A stretch of DNA of 64,000 nt from Streptomyces roseolilacinus (GCF_014649335.1 NZ_BMSV01000007.1:230677-294676); one strand, 5' to 3'; positions 8,824 through 17,175 are shown, counted from the stretch's first letter. The notes: generated from the sequence alone by a model not told the origin. Translations and numbers: made by a program.

Positions 8824-10163
8824 GGCCGCCGCTTCCCTCGGCCGCTGAGCAGGAAGCCGACGCCGATGCCGGCGACGAGGAAGACCGCGACGAGCAGCCA
8901 GACCGGGAAGCCGGACTCCTCCTGCTCCTCCCCGGCCTCCTCCTGCTTCCCCTGGTCGCGGTCCTCGGGCGTCGACGCCGGCTCGGGGCCGGTCGCGTTG
9001 AGCTGCCGGACCAGGTCGGCGCCGCCGAAGTCGCGCGGGTCGGCTCCGGCCGTGTGCGCGGCGAGGATCAGCTGGGCGTACGCGGCGGGGCCGCCTTCCT
9101 TCGCCCACGCGGCGGAGTTCCCCTCCAGCCACGCGATGCCGGTGTCCGCCGCGTCGCGGTGCCCGGCGGCGGCGAGGGCGAGGACGGCGTCGGCGGTGTT
9201 GCCCACGTCGGGCCGGTCGGCCGGGGCGGTCGTGCCGGGCATCGGCGGCAGGGTGAGGTGGCCGGTCTTCGCGAGGGCGGCCGCCAGGTACGCGGCGCCG
9301 TTGCGGGCGGCCCGCTCGACGGTCGGCTTCGCGGCGTCCTCGCAGGTGGGCTTCTGGTTCGGGGTGACGCCGCGGACCAGCAGGTGCTTGCCGAGCCCGG
9401 CGAGGGCGGCGGCCGCGGTGGCGTCGCCGTTGGGGCGCAGGGTGCCGTCCTTCTCCGGCTGGTAGGCGAAGGCGCCGCCGCCCTGCTTGGCGGAGCAGGG
9501 CAGCGCGAACGTGAGCAGCGCGTCGTACGGGGTCTTGCCCCCGGTGGAGCGGACCCGGCCGGGCTCCTCGCCGGTCCCGGCGAGGGCGCCGATGACGAGG
9601 GAGGTGGAGTTGGCGTCGCTGGGGGAGCCGGGGTTGTAGCCCCAGCCGCCGTCCGCGTTCTGGGCCGTGCGCAGCCACGCCAGGGCGGACTCGCGGGCCC
9701 CGGTGGCCTTCTCCTCGTGGCTGTCGACGCCCTTGAGCGCGTGCAGGGCGACGGCGGTGGCGTTGGTGTCGAGGGGCAGGTCGGCCGGGCAGGGCCGGGT
9801 CGTGTCGGCGCGGAAGGACGGGAAGCCGCCGTTCGCGCACTGCTGGCCGAGGAGCCACGCCACGGCCTGTCCGGCGGGCTCGACCCCGGTCGACTGCTGG
9901 GCGAGGAACGCCAGCGACTGCCGCCACACCCCGTCGTAGGCGGGGTCCTTGGTGCCGTACAGACCGGCCGGGAGGGCCGGGGCGGCGGGGGCCGACGGGA
10001 CGGCGGGCGACGAAGCGGCGGGGACCGACGGGGCGGCCGGGGCCGACGGTACGGCCGGGGCCGACGGGGCGGCGAGCGCGGCGGGGGCGACCGCCCCGGC
10101 GCCGGCCGCGAGCAGCACGGCGGTGGCGGCGAGCGCCGTGGCGCCGCGGCGGACGGTGGTCAT
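8820..10163 (-). CDS. Secreted, membrane-anchored alpha/alpha-toroid protein (prenyltransferase/squalene-oxidase repeats), possible B12 receptor
   Basis: First gene after the cobalamin riboswitch. A signal peptide (about 1-32) precedes an Ala/Pro/Ser-rich spacer and a domain of helical repeats with QW-like motifs such as LLGQQCANGGFPSF and RTAQNADGGWGYNP. This is the (alpha/alpha)6 fold shared by squalene cyclases, complement C3d and the N-terminal domain of transcobalamin and intrinsic factor. A charged stretch (EDRDQGKQEEAGEEQEESG) leads to one transmembrane helix (VWLLVAVFLVAGIGVGFLL) and the tail SGRGKRRP; no LPXTG sortase motif is present. The ATG at 10163 follows GGAGGAG at good spacing. 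A role as extracellular corrinoid receptor feeding the ECF transporter is inferred from fold and regulation. Confidence 0.82.
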   Translation of the reverse strand: MTTVRRGATALAATAVLLAAGAGAVAPAALAAPSAPAVPSAPAAPSVPAASSPAVPSAPAAPALPAGLYGTKDPAYDGVWRQSLAFLAQQSTGVEPAGQAVAWLLGQQCANGGFPSFRADTTRPCPADLPLDTNATAVALHALKGVDSHEEKATGARESALAWLRTAQNADGGWGYNPGSPSDANSTSLVIGALAGTGEEPGRVRSTGGKTPYDALLTFALPCSAKQGGGAFAYQPEKDGTLRPNGDATAAAALAGLGKHLLVRGVTPNQKPTCEDAAKPTVERAARNGAAYLAAALAKTGHLTLPPMPGTTAPADRPDVGNTADAVLALAAAGHRDAADTGIAWLEGNSAAWAKEGGPAAYAQLILAAHTAGADPRDFGGADLVRQLNATGPEPASTPEDRDQGKQEEAGEEQEESGFPVWLLVAVFLVAGIGVGFLLSGRGKRRP

Positions 10164-10264
10164 GGCGGGGTGCCTCTCCTCCGGGGCCGGGCACGGCGCG
10201 CGGAGGGCACCAGGCTCGGCTCCGTACTCCTCGACGGTGCCGGTCACCGGGCCGTTCCCGGGGA

Positions 10265-10415
10265 CGCGAGCCGGTCAGACCCGTGACGAGGCATTCCGGC
10301 TCGCCGCCCGGGGCGGCTCACGGCTGCGGGGTCAGCGCCGGATTCGCACCGGCTTCCCCCCGTACGGGCATGAAGCGACGGGCACACTCTACCCGTGGGT
10401 CACCTGGCGGCCCCA
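10265..10415 (-). promoter_or_regulatory. Cobalamin riboswitch
   Basis: Read on the minus strand, the core GGGAAGCCGGTGCGAATCC is followed by GGCGCTGACCCCGCAGCCGT, which matches the conserved central domain of cobalamin riboswitches almost base for base. A GC-rich hairpin (GCCGCCCCGGGCGGC) and the purine-rich GAGCCGGAATGCC element follow in the expected order. A pseudoknot-capable segment (about 10265-10285) lies next, roughly 100 nt before the start of the toroid gene. Binding of adenosylcobalamin is expected to shut down the five-gene operon. Outer boundaries are approximate. Confidence 0.93.
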
Positions 10416-10444
10416 GGGTGCTTCCCCGCCTCCCGGCGCCTTCG

Positions 10445-11068
10445 CTACCCCTCCCGGGGGCGCCCCCGAACCGCCCCGGGACCGTCGATCAGCCGGCAGG
10501 CCGTCTCGATGTCCAGCCGCACCTGCGCGATCGACGCCCGCCCGGACAGCCAGGTGACCAGCGCCGAGTGCCAGGTGTGCTCGATGACGCGGACCGCCGC
10601 CAGCTGCTCCGGCGTGGGGTGCTCCAGCCGCATGGCGTCCAGGATGATCGCCGTCGTCCGCCGCGACACGGCGTCCACCTCCGCGCTCACGCTCCGGTCG
10701 GCGAACGTCAGCGCCCGCACCATCGCGTCCGCCAGCTGCGGCTCCCGCTGCAGCGCGCGGAACGCCCGCATCAGCGTCTCGGCGACCCGCTCCGCCGGCC
10801 CCTCCCCGGCCGGGGGCCGCTTGCGCAGCGTCGCGTGGAGCCCGTCGAGCTGGTCCTGCATCGTGGCGACCAGCAGGTGGACCTTGGAGGGGAAGTAGCG
10901 GTAGAGGGTGCCCAGGGCGACCTCCGCCGCCTCGGCGACCTCCCGCATCTGCACGGCGTCGAAGCCGCCGCGGCCCGCCAGCCGCGCGCTGGCGTGGAGG
11001 ATGCGGCGGCGCCGCGCCTCCTGCCGTGCGGTCAGGGGCGGTGACGCCGGCCTGCCTTCCACTGTCAT
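10445..11068 (-). CDS. TetR-family regulator of the KstR type
   Basis: DNA-binding repressor. The N-terminal helix-turn-helix reads GGFDAVQMREVAEAAEVALG followed by TLYRYFPSKVHLL. This is very close to KstR of mycobacteria, the acyl-CoA-type steroid-intermediate-responsive repressor of cholesterol catabolism. The C-terminal part also agrees (LADAMVRALTFADRSVSAEVD; HTWHSALVTWLSGRAS). The ATG at 11068 follows GGGGAC; an open frame upstream to 11182 has no support. It is divergent from the glycosyltransferase gene, and a perfect KstR-type half-site pair lies between them. A streptomycete KstR-like protein need not sense steroids; the ligand here is unknown. Confidence 0.88.
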   Translation of the reverse strand: MTVEGRPASPPLTARQEARRRRILHASARLAGRGGFDAVQMREVAEAAEVALGTLYRYFPSKVHLLVATMQDQLDGLHATLRKRPPAGEGPAERVAETLMRAFRALQREPQLADAMVRALTFADRSVSAEVDAVSRRTTAIILDAMRLEHPTPEQLAAVRVIEHTWHSALVTWLSGRASIAQVRLDIETACRLIDGPGAVRGRPREG

Positions 11069-11241
11069 GGGTCCCCGTCGATCCGTGCGTCGAGCGTCTC
11101 GTGCCGTCGTGTTCCGTGCCGTGGTGCGCGACAGTATGGCCCGGCCCCCGCCGTGGCGCGAATCACCTGTTCCGGTCCTCACGGGGGCGCTACCTGCCGG
11201 TAGATTCGAAGCTCCTCCGAGCGCCCGGGAACGATCAACTC

Positions 11242-11255
11242 TGAAACTTGTTCTA
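11242..11255. promoter_or_regulatory. KstR-type operator (TnnAACnnGTTnnA)
   Basis: The 14-mer TGAAACTTGTTCTA matches the published KstR consensus TnnAACnnGTTnnA at every fixed position. It lies 54 bp before the glycosyltransferase start and about 170 bp before the KstR-like gene, in a local AT-rich patch, as expected for an operator shared by both promoters. Confidence 0.75.
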
Positions 11256-11309
11256 GATTAACGCGACCGGTTACGCTCCGCCGGAACGCAGGGATGGAAG
11301 GGGCCGCGA

Positions 11310-12656
11310 GTGACCGCTGAGGCCGTAGCAGCAGGCCCCCGTGCGGGCGCAGCAGCCGACGGAGAACGCCCGTTGCGCATCGCCCTCCTCACCTACAAGG
11401 GAAACCCGTTCTGCGGCGGCCAGGGCGTCTACGTACGGCACCTCTCCCGCGAACTGGCCCGCCTCGGCCACACCGTCGAGGTGATCGGCTCCCAGCCCTA
11501 CCCGGTGCTCGACGAGGTCGGCGGCGGGGACGCCCCCGGGGCGGCGTCCGGACGGGTCGCGCTCACCGAGTTGCCCAGCCTCGACCTGTACCGCCAGCCC
11601 GACCCGTTCCGCACCCCCGGGCGCGACGAGTACCGCGACTGGATCGACGCCCTGGAGGTCGCCACCATGTGGACCGGCGGCTTCCCCGAGCCGCTCACGT
11701 TCTCCCTGCGCGCCCGGCGCCTCCTGGCCGCCCGCCGCGGGGACTTCGACGTCGTCCACGACAACCAGACGCTCGGCTACGGGCTCCTCGCCCCGCTCGG
11801 CGCGCCGCTGGTCACCACGATCCACCACCCCATCACCGTCGACCGGCGGCTGGAGCTGGACGCCGCCCGCGACTGGAAGCGCCGCGCCTCCGTACGCCGC
11901 TGGTACGCCTTCACGCGCATGCAGAAGCGCGTCGCGCGCCGCCTGCCGTCCGTCCTCACCGTCTCCGGCTCCTCCCGCCAGGAGATCGTCGACCACCTCG
12001 GCGTGCGCCCCGACCGCGTCCACGTCGTCCCCATCGGCGCCGACACGGGCCTGTGGTCCCCGGACCCGTCCGTCGCCGAGGTGCCCGGCCGGATCGTCAC
12101 CACGTCCAGCGCCGACGTGCCCCTCAAGGGCCTCGTGTACCTGGTCGAGGCGCTCGCCAAGCTGCGCACCGAGGTCCCCGGCGCGCACCTCGTCGTCGTC
12201 GGCAGGCGCGCCGAGGACGGCCCCGTCGCCCGCGCCATCGAGCGGTACGGGCTCGACGGCGCCGTCCGGTTCGTCAAGGGCATCAGCGACGCCGAGCTCG
12301 TCGACCTCGTGCGCGGCGCCCAGGTGGCCTGCGTGCCCTCCCTGTACGAGGGGTTCTCGCTGCCCGCCGCCGAGGCCATGGCCACCGGCACGCCCCTGGT
12401 CGCCACGACCGGCGGCGCCATCCCGGAGGTTGCCGGACCGGACGGCGAGACGTGCCTGGCCGTACCGCCCGGCGACGCCGGCGCCCTGGCCGCCGCGCTC
12501 GGCCGCCTCCTCGGCCCCGACGGCGCCGGGCTGCGGGCCCGCCTCGGCGCGGCCGGACGCGCCCGGGTCCTGGAGCGCTTCACCTGGGCCCGCGCCGCGC
12601 AGGGCACCGCGGACCGCTACCGCGAGGCCGTCGCCGCGCACGGAGCGCGTCGATGA
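11310..12656 (+). CDS. Glycosyltransferase family 4 protein
   Basis: Retaining GT-B glycosyltransferase, probably cytosolic or membrane-associated, using a nucleotide sugar. The N-terminal domain opens with RIALLTYKGNPFCGGQGVYV, a glycine-rich loop typical of GT4. The C-terminal domain has the E-x7-E nucleotide-sugar motif in SLYEGFSLPAAEAMATGTPL followed by GGAIPEVAG. Acceptor and product are unknown. The GTG at 11310 follows AAGGGG. It heads a three-gene plus-strand operon with a methyltransferase (58 bp downstream) and a toroid protein, so the three probably build or modify one glycan or glycolipid. Repression by the adjacent KstR-like regulator through the operator at 11242 is likely. Confidence 0.9.
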   Translation: MTAEAVAAGPRAGAAADGERPLRIALLTYKGNPFCGGQGVYVRHLSRELARLGHTVEVIGSQPYPVLDEVGGGDAPGAASGRVALTELPSLDLYRQPDPFRTPGRDEYRDWIDALEVATMWTGGFPEPLTFSLRARRLLAARRGDFDVVHDNQTLGYGLLAPLGAPLVTTIHHPITVDRRLELDAARDWKRRASVRRWYAFTRMQKRVARRLPSVLTVSGSSRQEIVDHLGVRPDRVHVVPIGADTGLWSPDPSVAEVPGRIVTTSSADVPLKGLVYLVEALAKLRTEVPGAHLVVVGRRAEDGPVARAIERYGLDGAVRFVKGISDAELVDLVRGAQVACVPSLYEGFSLPAAEAMATGTPLVATTGGAIPEVAGPDGETCLAVPPGDAGALAAALGRLLGPDGAGLRARLGAAGRARVLERFTWARAAQGTADRYREAVAAHGARR

Positions 12657-12714
12657 CGGCCACCCCCCTCGCACCCCCGCCCTCCGCCACGGACCGTGAA
12701 AGCAGGCCCCGCAC

Positions 12715-13449
12715 GTGCTGACCGTCGACTTCACCCGCTTCCCGCTCGCCCCCGGCGACCGCGTGCTCGACCTGGGCTGCGGCGCCGGGCGGCACGCGTT
12801 CGAGTGCTACCGGCGCGGGGCGCGGGTCGTGGCCCTCGACCGGAACGGCGAGGAGATCCGCGAGGTCGCCAGGTGGTTCGCCGCCATGGAGGAGGCCGGC
12901 GAGGCCCCGGCCGGGGCCACCGCCACCGCGATGGAGGGCGACGCCCTCAACCTGCCGTTCCCCGACGCCTCGTTCGACGTGGTGATCATCTCCGAGGTGA
13001 TGGAGCACATCCCCGACGACAAGGGCGTCCTCGCCGAGATGGTCCGCGTCCTCAAGCCGGGCGGCCGCATCGCCGTCACCGTCCCCCGCTACGGACCCGA
13101 GAAGGTCTGCTGGGCGCTGTCCGACGCCTACCACGAGGTCGAGGGCGGCCACATCCGCATCTACCGGGCCGAGGAGCTCCTCGGCAGGATCCGCGAGGCC
13201 GGCCTCCGCCCGTACGGCACCCACCACGCGCACGCCCTGCACTCCCCGTACTGGTGGCTGAAGTGCGCGTTCGGCGTGGACAACGACAAGGCGCTGCCCG
13301 TGCGCGCCTACCACAAGCTGCTGGTCTGGGACATCATGAAGAAGCCCCTGGCCACCCGGCTCGCCGAACGGGCCCTCAACCCCGTCCTCGGCAAGAGCTT
13401 CGTGGTGTACGCGACGAAGCCCCACCTCCCGGCGGACGCCGCGCTGTGA
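12715..13449 (+). CDS. Class I SAM-dependent methyltransferase (Methyltransf_11 type)
   Basis: SAM-dependent methyltransferase with motif I VLDLGCGAGRHAFE at about residues 21-34, acidic loop VVALDRNGEE, motif II FDVVIISEVMEHIPDD and motif III LKPGGRIAVTVPRY. The C-terminal half (about 130-244) is a substrate-specific region with aromatic clusters (HALHSPYWWLKCAFG). The substrate is unknown; its place between a GT4 enzyme and a toroid protein suggests sugar or glycolipid methylation. The GTG at 12715 is used; the stop overlaps the next gene as GTGA, so the pair is translationally coupled. Confidence 0.88.
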   Translation: MLTVDFTRFPLAPGDRVLDLGCGAGRHAFECYRRGARVVALDRNGEEIREVARWFAAMEEAGEAPAGATATAMEGDALNLPFPDASFDVVIISEVMEHIPDDKGVLAEMVRVLKPGGRIAVTVPRYGPEKVCWALSDAYHEVEGGHIRIYRAEELLGRIREAGLRPYGTHHAHALHSPYWWLKCAFGVDNDKALPVRAYHKLLVWDIMKKPLATRLAERALNPVLGKSFVVYATKPHLPADAAL

Positions 13450-14516
13450 CGCCGCCCGAGCGCACCGAACACCTGACCCTGCCCGGCGTGCTGACCGCCG
13501 GGCAGGCCGCCGAGACCGTCGCCGGCATCCTCGCCGCCCAGCGCGACAGCGGCGCCATCCCCTGGTTCCGCGGCCACCACCTCGACCCGTGGGACCACAC
13601 CGAGGCCGCCATGGCCCTCGACGCCGCCGGGGAGCACGACGCCGCCGCCCGCGCCTACGCGTGGCTCGCCCGCCACCAGAACCCGGACGGCTCCTGGTAC
13701 GCCGCCTACCACGACGGCGACGCCGACCGGCCGACGGACCTCGCCCGCGAGACCAACTTCTGCGCGTACGTCGCGGTCGGCGTCTGGCACCACTACCTGA
13801 CCACCGGCGACGAGGCGTTCCTCGACCGCATGTGGCCCGTCGTCCGCGCCGCCGTCGCGTTCGTCCTGGACCTCCAGCAGCCCGGCGGGCAGATCGGCTG
13901 GAAGCGGGAGGCGGACGGCACGCCCGTCACGGACGCCCTGCTCACCGGCAGTTCCTCCGTCCACCACGCCCTGCGCTGCGCCCTGGCCATCGCCGAGCAC
14001 CGCGAGGAGCCCCAGCCGGACTGGGAGCTCGCCGCCGGCGCCCTCGCCCACGCCGTCGCCCGCCACCCGGAGCGGTTCCTCGACAAGGGCCGCTACTCGA
14101 TGGACTGGTACTACCCGGTCCTCGGCGGCGCCGTCACCGGCGCGGCGGCGAAGGAGCGCATCGAGAGCCGCTGGGACGAGTTCGTCGTCCCCGGCCTCGG
14201 CGTGCGGTGCGTCATCCCCAACCCGTGGGTCACCGGCGGCGAGAGCTGCGAACTCGCCCTCACCCTCTGGGCGATGGGGGAGTCCGACCGGGCCGTGGAC
14301 ATCCTCCGTTCCATCGGCCACCTGCGCGCCGAGGGCGGCCTGTACTGGACCGGGTACGTCTTCGAGGGCGACCGCGCCGTCTGGCCCGAGGAGCTCACCA
14401 CCTGGACGGCGGGCTCGCTGCTCCTCGCGGTCGCCGCGCTCGGCGGCGACGAGGCGACGGGGGCCGTGTTCGGCGGCGAGCGCCTGCCGACCGGCCTGGC
14501 ACCGGACTGCTGCTGA
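13446..14516 (+). CDS. Alpha/alpha-toroid protein (six-hairpin glycosidase / prenyltransferase-like fold)
   Basis: Cytosolic protein of 356 residues with no signal peptide. It is built of helical hairpins ending in aromatic motifs (RHQNPDGSWYAAYHDGD, QQPGGQIGWKREADG, GRYSMDWYYPVLGG). Such proteins are often named prenyltransferases, but the composition and the motif DRPTDLARETNFCAYVAVG look closer to glucoamylase-like six-hairpin glycosidases. I infer a carbohydrate-processing role from its operon with GT4 and methyltransferase genes. Possible acid/base residues are E in ARETNF and in RVIPN-like loop regions, but I cannot assign them. GTG 13446 overlaps the upstream stop; a strong terminator follows at 14538. 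Confidence 0.75.
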   Translation: MTPPERTEHLTLPGVLTAGQAAETVAGILAAQRDSGAIPWFRGHHLDPWDHTEAAMALDAAGEHDAAARAYAWLARHQNPDGSWYAAYHDGDADRPTDLARETNFCAYVAVGVWHHYLTTGDEAFLDRMWPVVRAAVAFVLDLQQPGGQIGWKREADGTPVTDALLTGSSSVHHALRCALAIAEHREEPQPDWELAAGALAHAVARHPERFLDKGRYSMDWYYPVLGGAVTGAAAKERIESRWDEFVVPGLGVRCVIPNPWVTGGESCELALTLWAMGESDRAVDILRSIGHLRAEGGLYWTGYVFEGDRAVWPEELTTWTAGSLLLAVAALGGDEATGAVFGGERLPTGLAPDCC

Positions 14517-14537
14517 CCCCACGGGGCACGGCCACGC

Positions 14538-14584
14538 GAACGGGCCCGCCCACCCGCCTTCCGGCGTGGTGGGCGGGCCCGTTC
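14538..14584. terminator. Bidirectional terminator
   Basis: A perfect 16-bp stem GAACGGGCCCGCCCAC / GTGGGCGGGCCCGTTC with a 15-nt loop lies between the convergent toroid gene (stop 14516) and the DUF5336-like gene (stop 14603). Confidence 0.88.
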
Positions 14585-14602
14585 CGTGCGACGCGGGGCG
14601 GG

Positions 14603-15466
14603 TCAGCCGCGCTGGATGCCCGTCGTGTCCTGCAGGACGCCGCGGCGGCCGTCCTGCGTCTGCGCGACCAGGGCCGCGCCGCGCTGCTCCACGGCCAGGT
14701 ACCAGGTGCCCGGCGCCAGTTCGGCGATCGGCGTCGGCGAGCCGTCCTCGGCGTACAGCGGCCGCGCCACCGGCACGGCGAACCAGAACGGGGCGAAGTC
14801 CCCGGCCGGAGCACCCTGCTGGGCCGTGGCCGGAGCGCCCTGCTGGTCCGGCTGGTGCTGGTGGTGCGCCTGCTGCGGCTGCTGGGCGTCCGCCGGACCC
14901 GGCTGGCCCGGCTGCTGGCCGCCGACCGGGTAGCCGTAGCCGCCCGTACCGCCCGGCTGGGCGCCCGGGTAGCCGTAGCCGGCGCCGCCCGTCGCGCCCG
15001 GCTGGGCGCCGTACGGCTGGGGGGTCTGCGGGCGGGGGGCGCCCATCAGCGGCGCCTTCAGGGCCGGGACCAGCGGGGAGGCCACCGCGCCCGCGGCGAG
15101 CGCGATGGTGGCGAGCAGGCCGAGGATCATGCCGGCGCCCGCGGAGTTGACGTCCAGGATGGTCCAGAACGCCGTCCACAGCGCGAAGATGGTGAGGGCG
15201 ACGCCGAACTGCCCCAGGTCGAGACCGGCCACCTTGCGCCCCGGCATGGCCCGCGCGAGGACGATCAGCGCCGCGCCGATGACGCCCGCGAGGAACATGC
15301 TCATCAGCAGGCCCAGCATGTCCCAGGCGTTGGGCATGTCGTAGTTCGAGCAGTCGATGCCGGTGGGGCAGTCGACGCTGCTCAAGCCGAGGAACGAGGC
15401 GATGAACAGCACCACCGCTGCTCCGATCACCACGCCATCGCCTCGAGTGAGGGAGCGGATGTTCAC
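14603..15466 (-). CDS. Membrane protein with Gly/Pro/Gln/Tyr-rich cytoplasmic tail (DUF5336-like)
   Basis: Function unknown. Residues about 10-145 contain four hydrophobic segments (VVIGAAVVLFIASFLGL, MLGLLMSMFLAGVIGAALIVLA, FGVALTIFALWTAFWTI, MILGLLATIALAAGAVASPL). The loop after the first holds two cysteines (DCPTGIDCSNYD). A low-complexity stretch of Gly-Tyr-Gly/Pro/Gln repeats follows (about 160-215), then a short folded end (SPTPIAELAPGTWYLAVEQR). The arrangement resembles actinobacterial DUF5336 proteins. GTG 15466 is preferred over the frame start at 15517 because AAGGAC is well placed. It is the last gene of the minus-strand run starting at 17175. Confidence 0.7.
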   Translation of the reverse strand: MNIRSLTRGDGVVIGAAVVLFIASFLGLSSVDCPTGIDCSNYDMPNAWDMLGLLMSMFLAGVIGAALIVLARAMPGRKVAGLDLGQFGVALTIFALWTAFWTILDVNSAGAGMILGLLATIALAAGAVASPLVPALKAPLMGAPRPQTPQPYGAQPGATGGAGYGYPGAQPGGTGGYGYPVGGQQPGQPGPADAQQPQQAHHQHQPDQQGAPATAQQGAPAGDFAPFWFAVPVARPLYAEDGSPTPIAELAPGTWYLAVEQRGAALVAQTQDGRRGVLQDTTGIQRG

Positions 15467-15560
15467 GTGAAAAGTCCTTCGTCGGTTCGTGTCGTCGTCA
15501 GGGGTGGCGCGAAACACGGGGGGCGCCCCATCGTACGGACGAATGTATCGTCCGCGCGGC

Positions 15561-16472
15561 CTACCCGAGCAGGTAGGTGCTGACCCCGTTCGCGATCCCC
15601 TGGGCGGCCCTCTGCCGCCACGCCGCGTCGGACAGCGAGGCGGCGTCCTGCGGGTCGCGCATGTTGCCGCATTCGACGAACACCTTGGGAACGGTCGACA
15701 GGTTCAGCCCGCCGAGGTCCTTGCGGACGTCCAAACCCGTTCCTCCGCCGAGGTAGTTGGCCGGGGCGGAACCGGTCGCCCGGGCGAACTCGGCCGCGAT
15801 GCGCTCCCCGAGCGCGCGCGACGGCGCGACGATCGGCGCCGTGTCGGCCGCACCCGCCTTGACCAGGCCCGGAAGGATCACGTGGTGGCCCCGGTTGCCG
15901 ACCGCCGAGCCGTCGGCGTGGACCGAGACGACGGCGTCGGCGCCCCTGCCGCCGCCCGCCCCGTTGCCGATGCGGGCGCGCTCGTCGATGCACGGGCCGA
16001 AGGGCCGGTCGGCGTCGTGCGTCAGCACCACGGTCGCCCCGAGGCGCCGGAGGGCCGTGCGCAGCCGGTGGGAGACGTCGAGGGTGAACGCGGCCTCCGT
16101 GTACCCGTCCCGCGTGGAAGTGCCGGTGGTGTCGCACTCCTTGCGGTTGGTGCCGATATCCACCTTCTCGTTGATCTTCGAGGGGTGCTGAAAATTCCCC
16201 GGATTGTGACCTGGGTCGATCACGACGACCTTGCCCGCGAGCGGTGCGGACGCGGGCGCACCGGCGGACGCGGACGCGGCGGCGGTGCCGGCCGGCGCGG
16301 GCGCGGCGCCGCCGCCCCGGCCGTCGGCACCCGGCCCGCCACCCGGCGGCCCGCCGGACGCCCCCGTCACGGCCCACCCCCCGGCGAGCAGGGCGGCCGC
16401 GGCGAGCGGCACGGCGGCCAGGAGGACGGCCTTCCGGAGGCGGGTGCGCTTCTGCGTGTCATCGTCGTACAC
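15561..16472 (-). CDS. N-acetylmuramoyl-L-alanine amidase (Amidase_3)
   Basis: Zinc amidase that cleaves the bond between MurNAc and the stem peptide of peptidoglycan. A basic start and one hydrophobic segment (AVLLAAVPLAAAALLAGGWAV, about 15-35) give a signal anchor; an Ala/Pro/Gly-rich spacer follows. The catalytic domain begins at about residue 90 with VVVIDPGHNPGN (zinc His). The zinc Glu is probably E in DGYTEAAFTLDVSHRL. DAVVSVHADGS holds the third zinc ligand (His) and VFVECGNM the catalytic Glu. These are the four expected residues in the right order. GTG 16472 is used. It lies 10 bp after the upstream methyltransferase stop, so they share a transcript. Confidence 0.9.
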   Translation of the reverse strand: MYDDDTQKRTRLRKAVLLAAVPLAAAALLAGGWAVTGASGGPPGGGPGADGRGGGAAPAPAGTAAASASAGAPASAPLAGKVVVIDPGHNPGNFQHPSKINEKVDIGTNRKECDTTGTSTRDGYTEAAFTLDVSHRLRTALRRLGATVVLTHDADRPFGPCIDERARIGNGAGGGRGADAVVSVHADGSAVGNRGHHVILPGLVKAGAADTAPIVAPSRALGERIAAEFARATGSAPANYLGGGTGLDVRKDLGGLNLSTVPKVFVECGNMRDPQDAASLSDAAWRQRAAQGIANGVSTYLLG

Positions 16473-16482
16473 GCGGGCGAGC

Positions 16483-17175
16483 CTAAGCGGTGCCGGGCGC
16501 TCCGGCTCGGAAGCCGAGGGCCGTTCGGCGCAGTACCCGCAGCGAGTCCGTCGCGGACACCTCCGTGAACGCCCCCGACTCCAGCGCCCGCCGGTAGATC
16601 CGGTACGGCGCCTGGCCGCCGTCCGCCGGATCGGGGAACACGTCGTGGATGACGAGCAGCCCGCCCTCCGCGACGCGCGGCGCCCACCCCTCGTAGTCGT
16701 TCACGGCGTGCTCGTCGGTGTGCCCGCCGTCGACGAAGACCAGCCCCACCTGCCCGGACCACACCCGCGCCACCTGCGGCGACCGGCCGACCACGGCGAT
16801 GACGTGCTCCTCGAGCCCGGCGGCGTGCAGGGTGCGGCGGAAGGTCGGCAGGGTGTCCATCAGGCCCACCTCGGGGTCCACGACGGACGGGTCGTGGTAC
16901 TCCCAGCCCGGCTGCTGCTCCTCGCTGCCCCGGTGGTGGTCGACCGTGACGGCCACAGTGCCGGCCGCCCGCGCCGCGTCGGCCAGCAGGATCGTGGAGC
17001 GCCCGCAGTACGTGCCGACCTCCAGCAGCGGGAGCCCGAGCCGCCCCGCGTCGACGGCCGCCGCGTACAGCGCGAGGCCCTCCCGCACGGGCATGAACCC
17101 CTTGGCCGCCTCGAACGCGGCGAGCGTCTCCGGCGACGGCTCCGGCGTCTGCTCCGGGGTGGGTGCGGCGCTCAT
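16483..17175 (-). CDS. Class I SAM-dependent methyltransferase (Methyltransf_24 type)
   Basis: SAM-binding Rossmann domain: LPLLEVGTYCGRSTILLADA is motif I at about residue 48, and VGLVFVDGGHTDEHAVND is the acidic/His motif seen in the Methyltransf_24 group. GGLLVIHDVFPDPADGG is the following strand. These proteins are often annotated as class I methyltransferases of unknown target. The ATG at 17175 has GGAGG 12 nt upstream; a 19-residue extension upstream lacks support. Co-transcription with the amidase gene 10 bp downstream does not by itself reveal a substrate. Confidence 0.85.
   Translation of the reverse strand: MSAAPTPEQTPEPSPETLAAFEAAKGFMPVREGLALYAAAVDAGRLGLPLLEVGTYCGRSTILLADAARAAGTVAVTVDHHRGSEEQQPGWEYHDPSVVDPEVGLMDTLPTFRRTLHAAGLEEHVIAVVGRSPQVARVWSGQVGLVFVDGGHTDEHAVNDYEGWAPRVAEGGLLVIHDVFPDPADGGQAPYRIYRRALESGAFTEVSATDSLRVLRRTALGFRAGAPGTA

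Noticed and set aside
8820..10163. Sortase-anchored surface protein
   Set aside because: The toroid protein has a C-terminal helix and basic tail but no LPXTG-like motif before them.
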